Notes: a model not told the origin generated them from the sequence alone. Shown: positions 45,415 to 55,094, counted from the stretch's first letter. The stretch: DNA of 64,000 bases from Legionella cherrii (GCF_900635815.1 NZ_LR134173.1:3642001-3706000), one strand, 5' to 3'. A program made the numbers and translations.

Positions 45415-46926
45415 ATGAATCTTGCATTTACTAAAACACGTAGTACTGTGGGGATATTGGCACAACCGGTGTCAGTAGAAGTTCATTTATCGAATGGTTT
45501 GCCTGGTTTTACAATCGTAGGCCTTGCCGAAACCGCCGTGAAAGAAAGCAAGGATCGAGTCCGCTCTGCGATTATTAATAGCCAGTTTGAATTTCCCTGC
45601 CGAAAAATTACTGTCAATTTGGGGCCTGCTGATTTACCTAAAACAGGAAGTGGTTTTGATTTACCAATCGCTCTTGGTATTCTTGCTGCTTCCAAGCAAA
45701 TTCCTCAAAACCAATTAACCGACCATGAGTTTATAGCCGAACTTGCTTTGAGTGGCGAGCTTCGAGGCATTTCCGCTATTATTCCAGCTGTCTTAGCGGC
45801 AAACAAAGAAAAAAGCTCACTGATTATCGCCAGTGCTAATGCACATGAAGCCTCCTTGACCGGATATCAAAACATCTATAGTGCAAATAACTTGCGTGAA
45901 GTATGCAGCTACCTGTGTCAAGGAACTTCATTACAATTCCTCCCCCCTAAACCTGAATCATGCTCCATGCGCTATACAGACGATTGGTCTGATATTAAAG
46001 GTCAGTTTCATGCGAAAAAAGCAATGGAAATTGCCGCATATGGCGGACACAGTATTTTACTCAATGGTGCTCCTGGAAGCGGAAAAACCATGTTAGCCAG
46101 GCGATTCAGGACTCTATTGCCCCCCTTATCTGAAGCAGAAGCCTTAGAATGTATCGCCATTAACTCCATACGCGGTAAATTACCTGATTTTAGTGAATGG
46201 TGCTCCCCACCTTTTCGTACCCCCCATCATACTGCCTCCCCCGTATCTTTAGTTGGTGGGGGAAATCCCCCAAAACCAGGGGAAATATCTCTGGCACATC
46301 ATGGGGTCTTATTTTTGGATGAGTTACCTGAATTTGATCGACAAGTCCTAGAAACCTTAAGACAACCTCTGGAATCAGGAACAATATGCATTTCAAGAGC
46401 GGCAGCACAAATAGAATTTCCAGCGAAATTTCAGCTCATCGCAGCCATGAATCCCTGCCCATGTGGACAATGGGGCAATCCTCAGGCGAACTGTTTGTGT
46501 AGCCCTGATCGCATCAAGCGATATCATGCCAAAATTTCAGCACCTTTACTGGATCGTATTGACATGCATATCTCCGTCCAGGCACTCACTCAAGAGGAAT
46601 TAGTTACCCCGAATAGTAATCCTCATAAACAAAGTGATCTGATCCGAGAGCAGGTTATTAAAGTACGAGCCATACAGTTGGCGCGACAAGATTGTCTTAA
46701 TGCTTATTTAGGAGCAAATACATGTGAAAAAATTTGTGCATTAGGTTCTGAGGAACACGATTTTTTACGACAGTCTATGCTGCAACTCAAACTGTCTGCC
46801 CGGGGATATCATCGTTTATTGAAAGTTGCTCGAACTATTGCTGACATACACGCAAGCAGCCGGGTATGCTTAGAGCATTTACAACAAGCATTATCCTTCA
46901 GGCATGCATTACGCACTCCGGGATAA
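45415..46926 (+). CDS. comM: ComM/YifB AAA+ helicase, Mg-chelatase-like
   Basis: ComM promotes branch migration during natural transformation, a process active in Legionella. The 503-residue product has the N-terminal YifB domain (MNLAFTKTRSTVGI, VEVHLSNGLPGFTIVGLAETAVKESKDRV). Walker A is LNGAPGSGKTMLARR and Walker B is GVLFLDELPEF. The zinc-like CPCGQWGNPQANCLC, then RYHAKISAPLLDRIDMHI, and the C-terminal SARGYHRLLKVARTIAD complete it. AGGAAG precedes the ATG. The 191-base upstream gap shows nothing else. Confidence 0.95.
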   Translation: MNLAFTKTRSTVGILAQPVSVEVHLSNGLPGFTIVGLAETAVKESKDRVRSAIINSQFEFPCRKITVNLGPADLPKTGSGFDLPIALGILAASKQIPQNQLTDHEFIAELALSGELRGISAIIPAVLAANKEKSSLIIASANAHEASLTGYQNIYSANNLREVCSYLCQGTSLQFLPPKPESCSMRYTDDWSDIKGQFHAKKAMEIAAYGGHSILLNGAPGSGKTMLARRFRTLLPPLSEAEALECIAINSIRGKLPDFSEWCSPPFRTPHHTASPVSLVGGGNPPKPGEISLAHHGVLFLDELPEFDRQVLETLRQPLESGTICISRAAAQIEFPAKFQLIAAMNPCPCGQWGNPQANCLCSPDRIKRYHAKISAPLLDRIDMHISVQALTQEELVTPNSNPHKQSDLIREQVIKVRAIQLARQDCLNAYLGANTCEKICALGSEEHDFLRQSMLQLKLSARGYHRLLKVARTIADIHASSRVCLEHLQQALSFRHALRTPG

Positions 46927-46940
46927 AGGGGATTGTCGTT

Positions 46941-47052
46941 AAACTCCCCTCTCCCGCTGGGGAAAGGTGTCCGTAAGGGCGGATAAGGGTATTGATTTTA
47001 ACTAACGAACCCTCACCCCTAACTCTCGAGAGGGGATTCCTAATGGCAGTTA
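46941..47052 (+). repeat. Dispersed 115-base intergenic repeat, copy C
   Basis: Third copy, same orientation as 7133 and 39512, somewhat diverged: CTCCCCTCTCCCGCTGGGGA (46944-46963), linker GCGGATAAGGGTATTGATT (46979-46997), then CTCTCGAGAGGGGATTCC (47023-47040) and TAATGGCAGT. It lies between the convergent comM and GT87-like genes and touches the end of the latter. Confidence 0.7.
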
Positions 47053-48369
47053 GGTTAATTCCAAATTAAAAGTTAAATTGAGCAAACGTATGAGGTAATA
47101 GATTACCGGAACGAACACTCCTAAGACGAAAATTATGATCATTGTCGATATTGAATAATGGATTGGTTCACCAGATTGGAGCTCATTATTTCCATAGATG
47201 TTTTTTCTTTTGCTTAATAGATAGCATAGAAGTGATAAACCATAAAAATGGCTGGAGAAAAAACTGATTCGGACCCAAACATTAGACATTTCTTGGCTGT
47301 TTACATAATCAATAGGAAAATTGAGGAGAAATAGGCATAAGAACCACATCAACATGGTTTTTGTCGAAAAGTCTTGTTCTTCTGATGCCACAAACCAAAT
47401 AAGTATCATGGGAAGAATTAACACTGGAAAATAATACATCCATCCAAAAGGGCTCAGAAATAACATCATTGCTAAAGTCAGACAAAAGGGTTGATGATTT
47501 ACCGGATCCTTTTGATTTGGACCTAGTTTTCGCCAATACCATCGAAGCAAAAATAAAAATAAAATCCCATAACACAGATTGACTAATTTCAAATAAAACA
47601 TGTTAGGGAGTTTCTCTCCTCCAAAAAATAGACGAAAAATAAACCCATAAATTGAGGCATTCCAATCATCCCCATACCAAAACACCCCTCGCATCATTCT
47701 AAAATATTGCTCATAAACCACCGGGCCATGAGCCAGGAGGGGAAGACTTGCAGCCACTAATAAAGTAACCAACATGATTGCAAAAACTCGTTTACGGCCT
47801 TGTTTTAAAACATAGAAAAATAACAAAGCGGGAAATAATTTGATCGCAATGATAATGCCCCAGAATATACCTGCACGATAGTCACGATCATTTAAATAAA
47901 AATAATACCCCCCCATAATTAAAAACAATAAAATACATCCAAATTGCTGAGTCACCAGATTCATTAGTGTGGGAAAAAATGCAAAATATAGAAGATACAC
48001 ATTGATATAATGTTTCTGCAAAAAACGATGCGAAAACGCATAATAAAAACTAATAGTTACTCCAATTATGCCTAAAATGAAAGAAATGCAAACCCAAACA
48101 AGTAATGCGTTGGAATAGCTTAATCGCGTTAAAAAACTAAATCCCCACAAAACAAACGGTGGATTTAAATTAGCAGGCAATATTTTTATAGCGGGCAAAA
48201 ACGTAGTAAAGAAATTTCTATAAGGATTTTCGCCTTGCATTAATGCCTGAGACGATAAATAAAAAGAAGAGAAATCAACTCGTTGATAATGCTTAAAAAT
48301 AAAATAGAAAAGCAAACAATAAAAACTCAGCAATACTAAAATGCATACATGCTGATAGCGATCGCTCAT
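47050..48369 (-). CDS. GT87/DUF2029-like polytopic membrane protein
   Basis: The 439-residue product has about eleven membrane segments. An early loop reads VDFSSFYLSSQALMQGENPYRNFF, with the acidic residue expected at the catalytic site of GT87-type polyprenyl-phosphate mannosyltransferases. NLNPPFVLWGFSFL and GIFWGIIIAIKLFPALLFFY follow, both typical of that family. It would transfer a sugar from a lipid carrier on the periplasmic side; the donor and acceptor are unknown. The ATG at 48369 has AAGGAT upstream; an earlier ATG nine codons 5' lacks one. Confidence 0.78.
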   Translation of the reverse strand: MSDRYQHVCILVLLSFYCLLFYFIFKHYQRVDFSSFYLSSQALMQGENPYRNFFTTFLPAIKILPANLNPPFVLWGFSFLTRLSYSNALLVWVCISFILGIIGVTISFYYAFSHRFLQKHYINVYLLYFAFFPTLMNLVTQQFGCILLFLIMGGYYFYLNDRDYRAGIFWGIIIAIKLFPALLFFYVLKQGRKRVFAIMLVTLLVAASLPLLAHGPVVYEQYFRMMRGVFWYGDDWNASIYGFIFRLFFGGEKLPNMFYLKLVNLCYGILFLFLLRWYWRKLGPNQKDPVNHQPFCLTLAMMLFLSPFGWMYYFPVLILPMILIWFVASEEQDFSTKTMLMWFLCLFLLNFPIDYVNSQEMSNVWVRISFFSSHFYGLSLLCYLLSKRKNIYGNNELQSGEPIHYSISTMIIIFVLGVFVPVIYYLIRLLNLTFNLELT

Positions 48370-48523
48370 GGGTATATCCTTCTGAATCTGATGCACATCC
48401 TATTGAAAAGCCCTATTTGCACTCAAATCTGACTTTTCCCCAAGATTCTTATTTTGTGACCAAGAGAAAGCTATATCCTTGGATGGTCCATTTAAATTAT
48501 ACTGTCCTCTGCGGTGCTTGATA

Positions 48524-49420
48524 TTACACTTGATGACTTAATGCATCAAAAATTGCCATGCGTACAAAAACGCCATTTGCAACTTGACTCAGTATAAAAG
48601 AATGTGCCCCGTCTGCAACATCACTGTCTATTTCAATACCTCGATTTATAGGTCCCGGATGCATCACCATCACGTCAGGTTTAGCATACGTCAGATTTTC
48701 TTTGGTTAGAGCAAAATCACGTCGATAAGTATCGAGATCCAAATGATCGGACGCTGCTAAACGTTCATGTTGCACACGCAAACAAATCACTACATCCGCA
48801 TCGATTAATCCATCGCGTAAATCATGGGTTACTCGTCCATAATGCACTGTCTGAGGTTGCCAAATCTCCGGAGCAACCATGACAAGCTCACCCACTCCCA
48901 ATTGAGCGCAAATACATTGAAAAGAATTCGCCACCCTTGAGTGCCTAATATTTCCCAGAATTGCTATTTTTAATTGATCCAATCGCGGTTTTCGCTCAAG
49001 GATTGTCATCATATCAAGCAAAGCTTGGCTTGGATGTGCATGGGTACCATCACCTGCATTAATTATATGGGCTAAATCCCCAATTTGTTGGGCCAAATTT
49101 TGCTGTAACCCATTTTGACGATGGCGAATTACAAAATATTGAATTCCCATAGCTGCAAGGGTGCGAACTGTATCCTCAATGGTCTCTCCCTTAGTTTCTG
49201 AAGAGCTGTGTAGGTCTAGATTGATTACTGGCATGGATAAACGCTTTGCAGCCAATTCAAAACTTACCCGAGTTCGCGTACTGTTTTCATAAAATAAATT
49301 TGCCACCGTATATTGTGCGTATGATGGATAATGATTCTGATTTTTGAAATACACGGCACGTTGTAGTATGGATTCAATTTGTTGACGTGATAATTGACTA
49401 ATTTCTAAGAAATGATTCAT
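48524..49420 (-). CDS. pyrB: Aspartate carbamoyltransferase catalytic subunit
   Basis: PyrB makes N-carbamoyl-aspartate, the first committed pyrimidine step. The 298-residue product has the carbamoyl-phosphate loop FYENSTRTRVSFELAAKRL, SSETKGETIEDTVRTLAAMG, FVIRHRQNG, NAGDGTHAHPSQALLDMMTI and the final MHPGPINRGIEID. It follows yqgE and ruvX, an order common in gammaproteobacteria; no pyrR or pyrI is seen beside it. Confidence 0.96.
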   Translation of the reverse strand: MNHFLEISQLSRQQIESILQRAVYFKNQNHYPSYAQYTVANLFYENSTRTRVSFELAAKRLSMPVINLDLHSSSETKGETIEDTVRTLAAMGIQYFVIRHRQNGLQQNLAQQIGDLAHIINAGDGTHAHPSQALLDMMTILERKPRLDQLKIAILGNIRHSRVANSFQCICAQLGVGELVMVAPEIWQPQTVHYGRVTHDLRDGLIDADVVICLRVQHERLAASDHLDLDTYRRDFALTKENLTYAKPDVMVMHPGPINRGIEIDSDVADGAHSFILSQVANGVFVRMAIFDALSHQV

Positions 49421-49497
49421 AAAAACCTTATTTTTTAACTAAACCGCTAGGACTCTGTGGTCTCTTCCCGCTTCGCTAGATTGAGCCATGAATTCAT

Positions 49498-49524
49498 GTC
49501 ATCCCGACCATAGCGAGGGATGAC
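49498..49524 (+). repeat. GTCATCCC hairpin between ruvX and pyrB
   Basis: GTCATCCC (49498-49505) pairs with GGGATGAC (49517-49524), the same hairpin found after purH at 36062. It interrupts the otherwise compact yqgE-ruvX-pyrB order in a 145-base gap. Confidence 0.5.
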
Positions 49525-49565
49525 TTGGGTTGTATGTGGCTATGCCAGTAGAATGCGGAAAGACC

Positions 49566-49994
49566 CTATTCAGGATGTTGTAGCCATTGCTCCAGTATAA
49601 CACAAGCCGCTATACTATCTACCTCAGATTGCTTGATTTTACGATATCCACCTTGTGCAAACAATTGCTCCCTAGCCGCAACCGTTGAAAGCCGTTCATC
49701 AACTAAATGAACCGGTAAAGTAAATCGCTTACGCAATTCCTTGGCAAATCGGCGCGCAGCGGAAGTTGTGTATAACTCACTGCCATCAATACAGGTAGGA
49801 ATACCTACAATTAATGCTTGAGGGGACCACTCAGCAATGACTTTGGCAACCAAACCCCAATCAGGCACACCGGATCGGGCACTCAAAGTCGCTAAAGGGG
49901 AGGCGCTGCACGTTAATTGTTGACCTACTGCAACACCAATGCGTTTATAACCGAAATCAAAACCTAAAAAAACAGGACTAGGCATGGCCGACAT
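49566..49994 (-). CDS. ruvX: RuvX/YqgF RNase H-fold nuclease
   Basis: YqgF-family proteins are RNase H-like nucleases proposed to act on Holliday junctions and needed for 16S rRNA 5'-end maturation. The 142-residue product has LGFDFGYKRIGVAVG with the first catalytic Asp, LIVGIPTCIDGSE, VHLVDERLST with the second acidic residue and VDSIAACVILEQWL with the third. Its start overlaps the yqgE stop by 17 bases; a second ATG three codons in is equally possible. Confidence 0.92.
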   Translation of the reverse strand: MSAMPSPVFLGFDFGYKRIGVAVGQQLTCSASPLATLSARSGVPDWGLVAKVIAEWSPQALIVGIPTCIDGSELYTTSAARRFAKELRKRFTLPVHLVDERLSTVAAREQLFAQGGYRKIKQSEVDSIAACVILEQWLQHPE

Positions 49995-50541
49995 TTGAAC
50001 TGAGTTGGCTCATTCTAATCCCTAAAGTGGACCCTGCATATTCCCAACGATCCTCGAAGGGAACCTCATACAAAATCTCCGAGCGATAAGGACAAACCAA
50101 CCAAGTATTTTCAAGAATTTCTTTTTCCAATTGATTTTCCACCCATCCAGCATAACCTAAAGTAATTAAAACATCTTTAGGTCCTTTATCTTCTGCGATG
50201 GCACGAATAATATCATTTGATGTAGTTACCGTCACCTCATCTTGTAAAAACAAGCTGGATCGCCACCCACCAAATTGTTTATGAATCACAAATCCCCTTT
50301 CAGGTTGTACTGGCCCACCAAACATTAAAGGCATTTTGCTTTGCTCCATACGAACTGGCTCAATATGTAATTGCTCAAAAACGATGGCAAGGGGAAATTG
50401 CATGGGGCGATTGACAATTAAACCTACAGATCCTTGTTCGTGATGTTCACAAATGTAAATCACTGTTCTTTCAAAATTAGGATCATTTAGAGAAGGCATT
50501 GCAATCAGCAAATGATTAGCCAGCGAGCTTATAATTGCCAT
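49978..50541 (-). CDS. yqgE: YqgE/AlgH family protein
   Basis: The 187-residue product begins with a segment containing HLLIAMPSLNDPNFERTVIYICEH and has GSVGLIVNRPM, MFGGPVQPERGFVIH and ITLGYAGWVENQLEKEI, the standard YqgE pattern. The family is conserved next to ruvX in proteobacteria, with a proposed regulatory role but no settled biochemical function. AGGGCTC lies upstream of the ATG. Confidence 0.93.
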   Translation of the reverse strand: MAIISSLANHLLIAMPSLNDPNFERTVIYICEHHEQGSVGLIVNRPMQFPLAIVFEQLHIEPVRMEQSKMPLMFGGPVQPERGFVIHKQFGGWRSSLFLQDEVTVTTSNDIIRAIAEDKGPKDVLITLGYAGWVENQLEKEILENTWLVCPYRSEILYEVPFEDRWEYAGSTLGIRMSQLSSNVGHA

Positions 50542-50620
50542 GAGCCCTCCCGAAGGGTTAGTTTATTTATTAGGTTTATATTAATTATATACCAATTGTA
50601 TATTTTTTATACGAACATGA

Positions 50621-51364
50621 TTAAAAATCATGCTCCACTGTAACCTTTACATAAAGTGTTGCTTGCTGAGAAAAAGGCCTTCCAGCGGTATAAGACACAG
50701 AGGAAGAGTCAGTATCCTCTGTTCCCTCAGGAGTTCCCAAAGAAACCCACTTATTTAATGGGACCATTAAAGTTGTATCTATATTTTGATTATCAAATTG
50801 CTGTCCACCTGCGGGATTTTGTTGTTCACGTACTCGACGCACTTTTAACTCGACCTTTGAACCACGCATCACCGGTTGAACCAGCAATCCATTTTTTATC
50901 TGATGTTGTTCGTAAGCTATTCCTGTAAAAAATCCCGCACCTACCGAGGTGATGATTGGCACTTCTTCTCCAGTAGAGACAAAGGCAGATTCGCCACTCA
51001 TTACTTTAACTGATTGTGAACGCTTCACCTCAGCTGGAGACTGCGAACTATAGGTCACAGAATTTTCATTTTGTGTACTAAGCCAATTAGGGTCCCCTTG
51101 ATAAATTGAAATTTTAAATGTTACAGGGGGTACATCAATTTGATGCAATACGGTTCTAATTTGGGTTAATGTCTGAGGAGAAACTTGCACGATTAAAGTT
51201 TGCCCAGAACCACTTATTTTTTCTCCGGATTGCAACAGGGGTTGCACTAATTGAATCACTTTTTGAACAGGGACATAATGCAGTTCAATCACCTTGGTGA
51301 TTAGCGTTTGCGAAAACACATTATTTGCCAACAATAATAAACCGATTAACCAAAATCGCTTCAT
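50621..51364 (-). CDS. Periplasmic protein with a secretin N-domain, no channel
   Basis: The 247-residue product has a signal peptide (MKRFWLIGLLLLANNVFSQ). A secretin-type N-domain follows: IELHYVPVQKVIQLVQPLL, SGSGQTLIVQVSPQTLTQIRTVLHQIDVPP. The rest is beta-rich (FKISIYQGDPNWL, SGESAFVSTGEEVPI, GLLVQPVMRGSKVELKVRRV). The middle resembles the start of a secretin barrel domain, but the protein ends before a full channel could form (secretins are usually 400-700 residues). It may be an accessory or assembly protein of a secretion or pilus system. AAGGAG precedes the ATG. yqgE follows in the same direction. Confidence 0.7.
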   Translation of the reverse strand: MKRFWLIGLLLLANNVFSQTLITKVIELHYVPVQKVIQLVQPLLQSGEKISGSGQTLIVQVSPQTLTQIRTVLHQIDVPPVTFKISIYQGDPNWLSTQNENSVTYSSQSPAEVKRSQSVKVMSGESAFVSTGEEVPIITSVGAGFFTGIAYEQHQIKNGLLVQPVMRGSKVELKVRRVREQQNPAGGQQFDNQNIDTTLMVPLNKWVSLGTPEGTEDTDSSSVSYTAGRPFSQQATLYVKVTVEHDF

Positions 51365-51629
51365 CCCGAACTCCTTGTCCCTGATAATCATCCATGAATT
51401 TCATGTAAGGGAAAATATATTATGGTAAACCCTAATATCGATTGTAGACCAATATAAAAAAACAATGGAATAAAATAAAAATATTTTTAGCTTTAGGGGC
51501 TCTTCCTAATTCTCTCTTGAAAAATCCATGGATCAAGTAAAAAAATACTTGATCCCTAATTCAATTGTTTTGTTCCTGAAAAAGTTTGGGGTATACTTCT
51601 CCAAAATTTGCTTAAGAGATGCGAACATC

Positions 51630-52301
51630 ATGGGTAGCATATTTAATATGTTTGGTCCTTCACCGATAAGACCAATAGAACAACACATGCGGAAAGTACA
51701 CCAATGCGCCAAGCAGCTCTACCCATTTTTTGAAGCAGTCCTAAAAAAAGATTGGACAACAGCTGATAAAATAAAAGAAAAAATAATTTCTCTCGAAAAA
51801 GAAGCTGACTTAATTAAAAGAGATTTACGTCTCCACTTACCGACTGGGCTTTTTCTCCCTGTTTCGCGTACTGATCTTCTTGAACTACTTAGTGCCCAGG
51901 ATTTCATTGCGAATAAAGCGGAAGATATTGCCACACTGATTATTAGTAGGCAAATGCTCATTCCAGAGACGCTCATTCCTATTTTTATGCCTTTTTTAAG
52001 CCGTTGCCTAGATGCATCAAAACAGGCGTGTAAAGCAATCAATGAATTAGATGAATTGTTGGAAACAGGTTTCAGGGGCTCTGAAGTTAAGATTGTAGAA
52101 GAAATGATCTTAACCCTTTATGAGATTGAACATGACAGCGATGAACGTCTAACAGATATTAGGCATCGTATTTTTGAAATCGAAAAAGAATTATCTGCAA
52201 TTGATGCAATTTTCCTCTATAAACTGGTCCAATGGATTGATGATTTAGCCGATGGTGCCCAACATGTGGGTAGTCGCCTTCAAATTCTAATAGCTCGGTA
52301 G
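51630..52301 (+). CDS. DUF47/PhoU-like regulator of phosphate transport
   Basis: The 223-residue all-helical product belongs to the DUF47 (TIGR00153) family, usually found just before Pit phosphate transporters and thought to regulate them. Features seen: FGPSPIRPIEQHM, LRLHLPTGLFLPVSRTDLLELLSAQDFIANKAEDIA, and DLADGAQHVGSRLQILIAR at the end. The ATG at 51630 fits the family length; the frame is open another 34 codons upstream with no ribosome site. The Pit gene starts nine bases later. Confidence 0.9.
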   Translation: MGSIFNMFGPSPIRPIEQHMRKVHQCAKQLYPFFEAVLKKDWTTADKIKEKIISLEKEADLIKRDLRLHLPTGLFLPVSRTDLLELLSAQDFIANKAEDIATLIISRQMLIPETLIPIFMPFLSRCLDASKQACKAINELDELLETGFRGSEVKIVEEMILTLYEIEHDSDERLTDIRHRIFEIEKELSAIDAIFLYKLVQWIDDLADGAQHVGSRLQILIAR

Positions 52302-52310
52302 TCAAATTCT

Positions 52311-53564
52311 ATGGATTATTCAATTATATATCTTGTTATAGCGGTCATCTTGTGTTTTATGATGACTTGGGGTGTTGGTGCTAATGATTTGGCCAACGTC
52401 ATGAGCACAACCATGGGCTCAAAAGCAGTTACAGTGAAACAAGCGATGCTGATCGCCATAATTTTTGAATTTGCCGGCGCATTTTTAGGAGGGACAGGCG
52501 TTACCGAAACAATGCGTGATGGAATTATTAATTCCAGTCAACTCTCAGGACAACCCTTGATCCTTATTGAGGGTATGTTGGGGGTTTTATTGGCATGCAC
52601 TATATGGATGAATCTTGCGAGTTATCTTGGAGTTCCTGTGTCGATTACCAATGCATTGGTAGGTTCCATGGTCGGTTTTGGCACCATAGTATTAGGACCT
52701 CAAGCAATTCATTGGAATCAAGTAAGTCGCATCGCCATAAGCTGGGTCACTTCTCCCATGATTTCAGGAATCACCGCTTTTATATTATTTACCAGCATTC
52801 AACAAACTATTTTTGTCAAAAGTAACCCTTTAACTAAAGCGAAATTATATATTCCTATTTACCTTTTTCTTATCGGCTCTATTTTATCTTTTATCACGGT
52901 ATTTAAGGGACTCAATCATTTCCATATTCACCTGAATTTTAAACAAAATCTAGCGGTAACCTTAGCAACCAGCATCATTATTACGATTATAGGGATGATC
53001 TTTATTAAACGTATTCCCGAACATCATAGAATAAGACGTAGAGAACGTTTCATCCAAGTTGAAAAGTATTTTGCTGTACTTATGGCAATGACTGCATGTG
53101 CAATGGCTTTCGCCCATGGTTCCAACGATGTAGCGTTAGCCGTGGGCCCCCTCTCAATCATCCATAGTTTGGTTATGGATTCACATCAAACTTTTAATGC
53201 CAATAATTATCCAGCGTGGATTATATTGTTAGGTGTCGTTGGTGTGGTAACTGGACTGCTGATGTATGGAAGAAAAGTAATTGAAACCGTAGGTAGTGCC
53301 ATCACGGCGCTTACACCCAGCCGTGCCTTTGCAGCAACTCTTTCTGCGGCAACAACCGTTGTCGTTGCCACAAGCACAGGAATTCCAGTTTCCGCAACCC
53401 AAACATTAGTGGGAGCCGTTCTTGGGGTTGGTCTGGCACGAGGTATCGGTGCATTAAATCTGATTGTAATTCGCAACATCTTTATGTCATGGGTTCTGAC
53501 TTTGCCTGCGGCGTCCATTTTAACGATTTTAGCCTATAAATTATTGCATTTTTTCTTGGGTTAA
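52311..53564 (+). CDS. pitA: Low-affinity inorganic phosphate transporter, PiT family
   Basis: PitA imports metal-phosphate with protons. The 417-residue product has about ten membrane segments and both inverted PiT signatures, GANDLANVMSTTMGSKAVT at the start and FAHGSNDVALAVGPL in the second half. SVPVSITNALVGS-like and GIPVSATQTLVGAVLGVG repeats confirm the fold. It is co-transcribed with the DUF47 gene and shorter than E. coli PitA (499), lacking a large central loop. Confidence 0.92.
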   Translation: MDYSIIYLVIAVILCFMMTWGVGANDLANVMSTTMGSKAVTVKQAMLIAIIFEFAGAFLGGTGVTETMRDGIINSSQLSGQPLILIEGMLGVLLACTIWMNLASYLGVPVSITNALVGSMVGFGTIVLGPQAIHWNQVSRIAISWVTSPMISGITAFILFTSIQQTIFVKSNPLTKAKLYIPIYLFLIGSILSFITVFKGLNHFHIHLNFKQNLAVTLATSIIITIIGMIFIKRIPEHHRIRRRERFIQVEKYFAVLMAMTACAMAFAHGSNDVALAVGPLSIIHSLVMDSHQTFNANNYPAWIILLGVVGVVTGLLMYGRKVIETVGSAITALTPSRAFAATLSAATTVVVATSTGIPVSATQTLVGAVLGVGLARGIGALNLIVIRNIFMSWVLTLPAASILTILAYKLLHFFLG

Positions 53565-53624
53565 AAACTCATTTATTCCCTCATAAGACCGTCATCCTAG
53601 GTAGTTTACGATGATGGCTCTCCT

Positions 53625-53653
53625 GGAAAGAGCATCCTACTGATGCTCTTTCC
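53625..53653 (+). repeat. Perfect 12-base-stem hairpin downstream of pitA
   Basis: GGAAAGAGCATC (53625-53636) pairs without mismatch to GATGCTCTTTCC (53642-53653) around a five-base loop. There is no T-run directly after it, so it may be an mRNA 3' stabiliser or a repeat rather than a classical terminator. A second hairpin, CCCGGAT with ATCCGGG (53760-53787), lies in the same gap of 272 bases. Confidence 0.6.
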
Positions 53654-53836
53654 ACACCATTGCGATTTTTCACTACGTACGGAATGTGTCATGGCGATCA
53701 ATGGCGTCGCTTTAAGAATTTTGAGGCAAGAGGTATAGACGCTAAGCGGTGCATTGTAGCCCGGATTAAAAAGAGTCGTTATCCGGGACTGAGCATACAT
53801 CCCTAGTATGGGACGGTATGGCTAGATGATAAAAGC

Positions 53837-54022
53837 TTAAAACTCTTCCCAAATTTCACCTTTTTCATTCTTATAATCTTTATTATCACGCATTAGAGAA
53901 ATACGTTTGTGCTTATTAATTTCTTTAATTTGTGATGCGGACTTATCATGAGTTGCATCAAATTCAAATAAAAATTTGTCATAAGGACTTACATAGGCTT
54001 TATCTATATCATTTGAGTTCAT
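53837..54022 (-). CDS. Small hydrophilic protein, CBU_0585-like
   Basis: A 61-residue charged protein (begins MNSNDIDKAYVSPYDKFLFE, ends EKGEIWEEF). The AYVSPYDKFLFEFDATH stretch is what I associate with a small Legionellales family named after Coxiella CBU_0585; function unknown. There is no signal peptide or membrane segment. It is divergent from the adenosine deaminase gene 97 bases away. Confidence 0.7.
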   Translation of the reverse strand: MNSNDIDKAYVSPYDKFLFEFDATHDKSASQIKEINKHKRISLMRDNKDYKNEKGEIWEEF

Positions 54023-54119
54023 AACTAATCCAAAATAACTTTAATTTAAACCAACTATTTTATAGCTTTTTCATCTAAGTTACCATTATTCTTACTTTAA
54101 AAGAATTAGAGGCGAAAAG

Positions 54120-55094
54120 ATGAGTGTAAAAAAAGCAGAGTTACATGTTCATTTGGAAGGATCTATCACTCCTGAATTAGCAGCAAAGCTGGCTGCGCGC
54201 AATAAATTGATACTCCCTCAAGGCCTAGTCGCTCCTGACGGGAAAAGCTATTTATCCAAAGACTTTCTCGATTTTTTAAAAGTATATGATACGCTTGCAT
54301 CCGTCATTCGATATCCTCAGGATTATTATGATATTACTTTAGATTACTTACGTGCTCGTGCTCAAGAAAATGCAATCTATGTAGAGATGATGTATTCCCC
54401 TGATCATGCTGAACTCGCCAGTAAAATCCCTTCCGCAGAACATTTAGCAGCGATTCAACAAGCAATTGATGATGCTAAGGAACAATTCGATATCATAGGA
54501 CGGATTTTAATTACTGCTGTTCGACATTTTGGTGTTGAAGCAGTAGAACGAGTCGCCAAACAAGCCCATAAAGATAAATTTCCCTGCGTCACCGGATTTG
54601 GTTTAGGTGGTGATGAAGCAAAATTCCCTCCTAAATTATTTAGCAAGGCATACCACATTGCTGCTGATGCGGGTTTACAGTGTACAGTCCATGCTGGTGA
54701 ATTTGCGCCTGCAAGCGGGATGGTCGAAGCGATGGAAAATCTACCGATAAAACGCATAGGACATGGTGTCAATTCAATTTATTCACCAGAAACCATGGCT
54801 ATGGTAAAGGATAGGGATATTACTCTGGAAGTTTGTCCTACTAGTAATATCTTTTTGGGATTGTTTAAGAATATGAACGAACATCCTTTTCCTAAATTTT
54901 ATGATGCAGGAATAAAAGTCAGCATCAGTTCAGATGATCCTCCTTTTATGAGTACTACATTGGGTCAGGAGTACCAGCGAGTACAAAACTCCTACGGCTA
55001 TAGTGATGAGATAATGAATTCTATTACTCGTATGGCGATAGACGCTGCTTTTGTTGATGAGCAAACTAAAGCAGCGCTTTTGGCGAAAATTTAA
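54120..55094 (+). CDS. add: Cytosolic adenosine deaminase family enzyme
   Basis: The 324-residue product lacks a signal peptide and has the deaminase core: H9 and H11 in AELHVHLEGS, TVHAGEFAPA with His and the catalytic Glu, KRIGHGVNSI and VSISSDDPPFMSTTL with the paired Asp. Adenosine to inosine is the likely reaction; adenine deaminase of the same superfamily is possible. It is the second such enzyme in the window, the other (7434) being exported. GAGGCGAAAAG precedes the ATG. Confidence 0.87.
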   Translation: MSVKKAELHVHLEGSITPELAAKLAARNKLILPQGLVAPDGKSYLSKDFLDFLKVYDTLASVIRYPQDYYDITLDYLRARAQENAIYVEMMYSPDHAELASKIPSAEHLAAIQQAIDDAKEQFDIIGRILITAVRHFGVEAVERVAKQAHKDKFPCVTGFGLGGDEAKFPPKLFSKAYHIAADAGLQCTVHAGEFAPASGMVEAMENLPIKRIGHGVNSIYSPETMAMVKDRDITLEVCPTSNIFLGLFKNMNEHPFPKFYDAGIKVSISSDDPPFMSTTLGQEYQRVQNSYGYSDEIMNSITRMAIDAAFVDEQTKAALLAKI

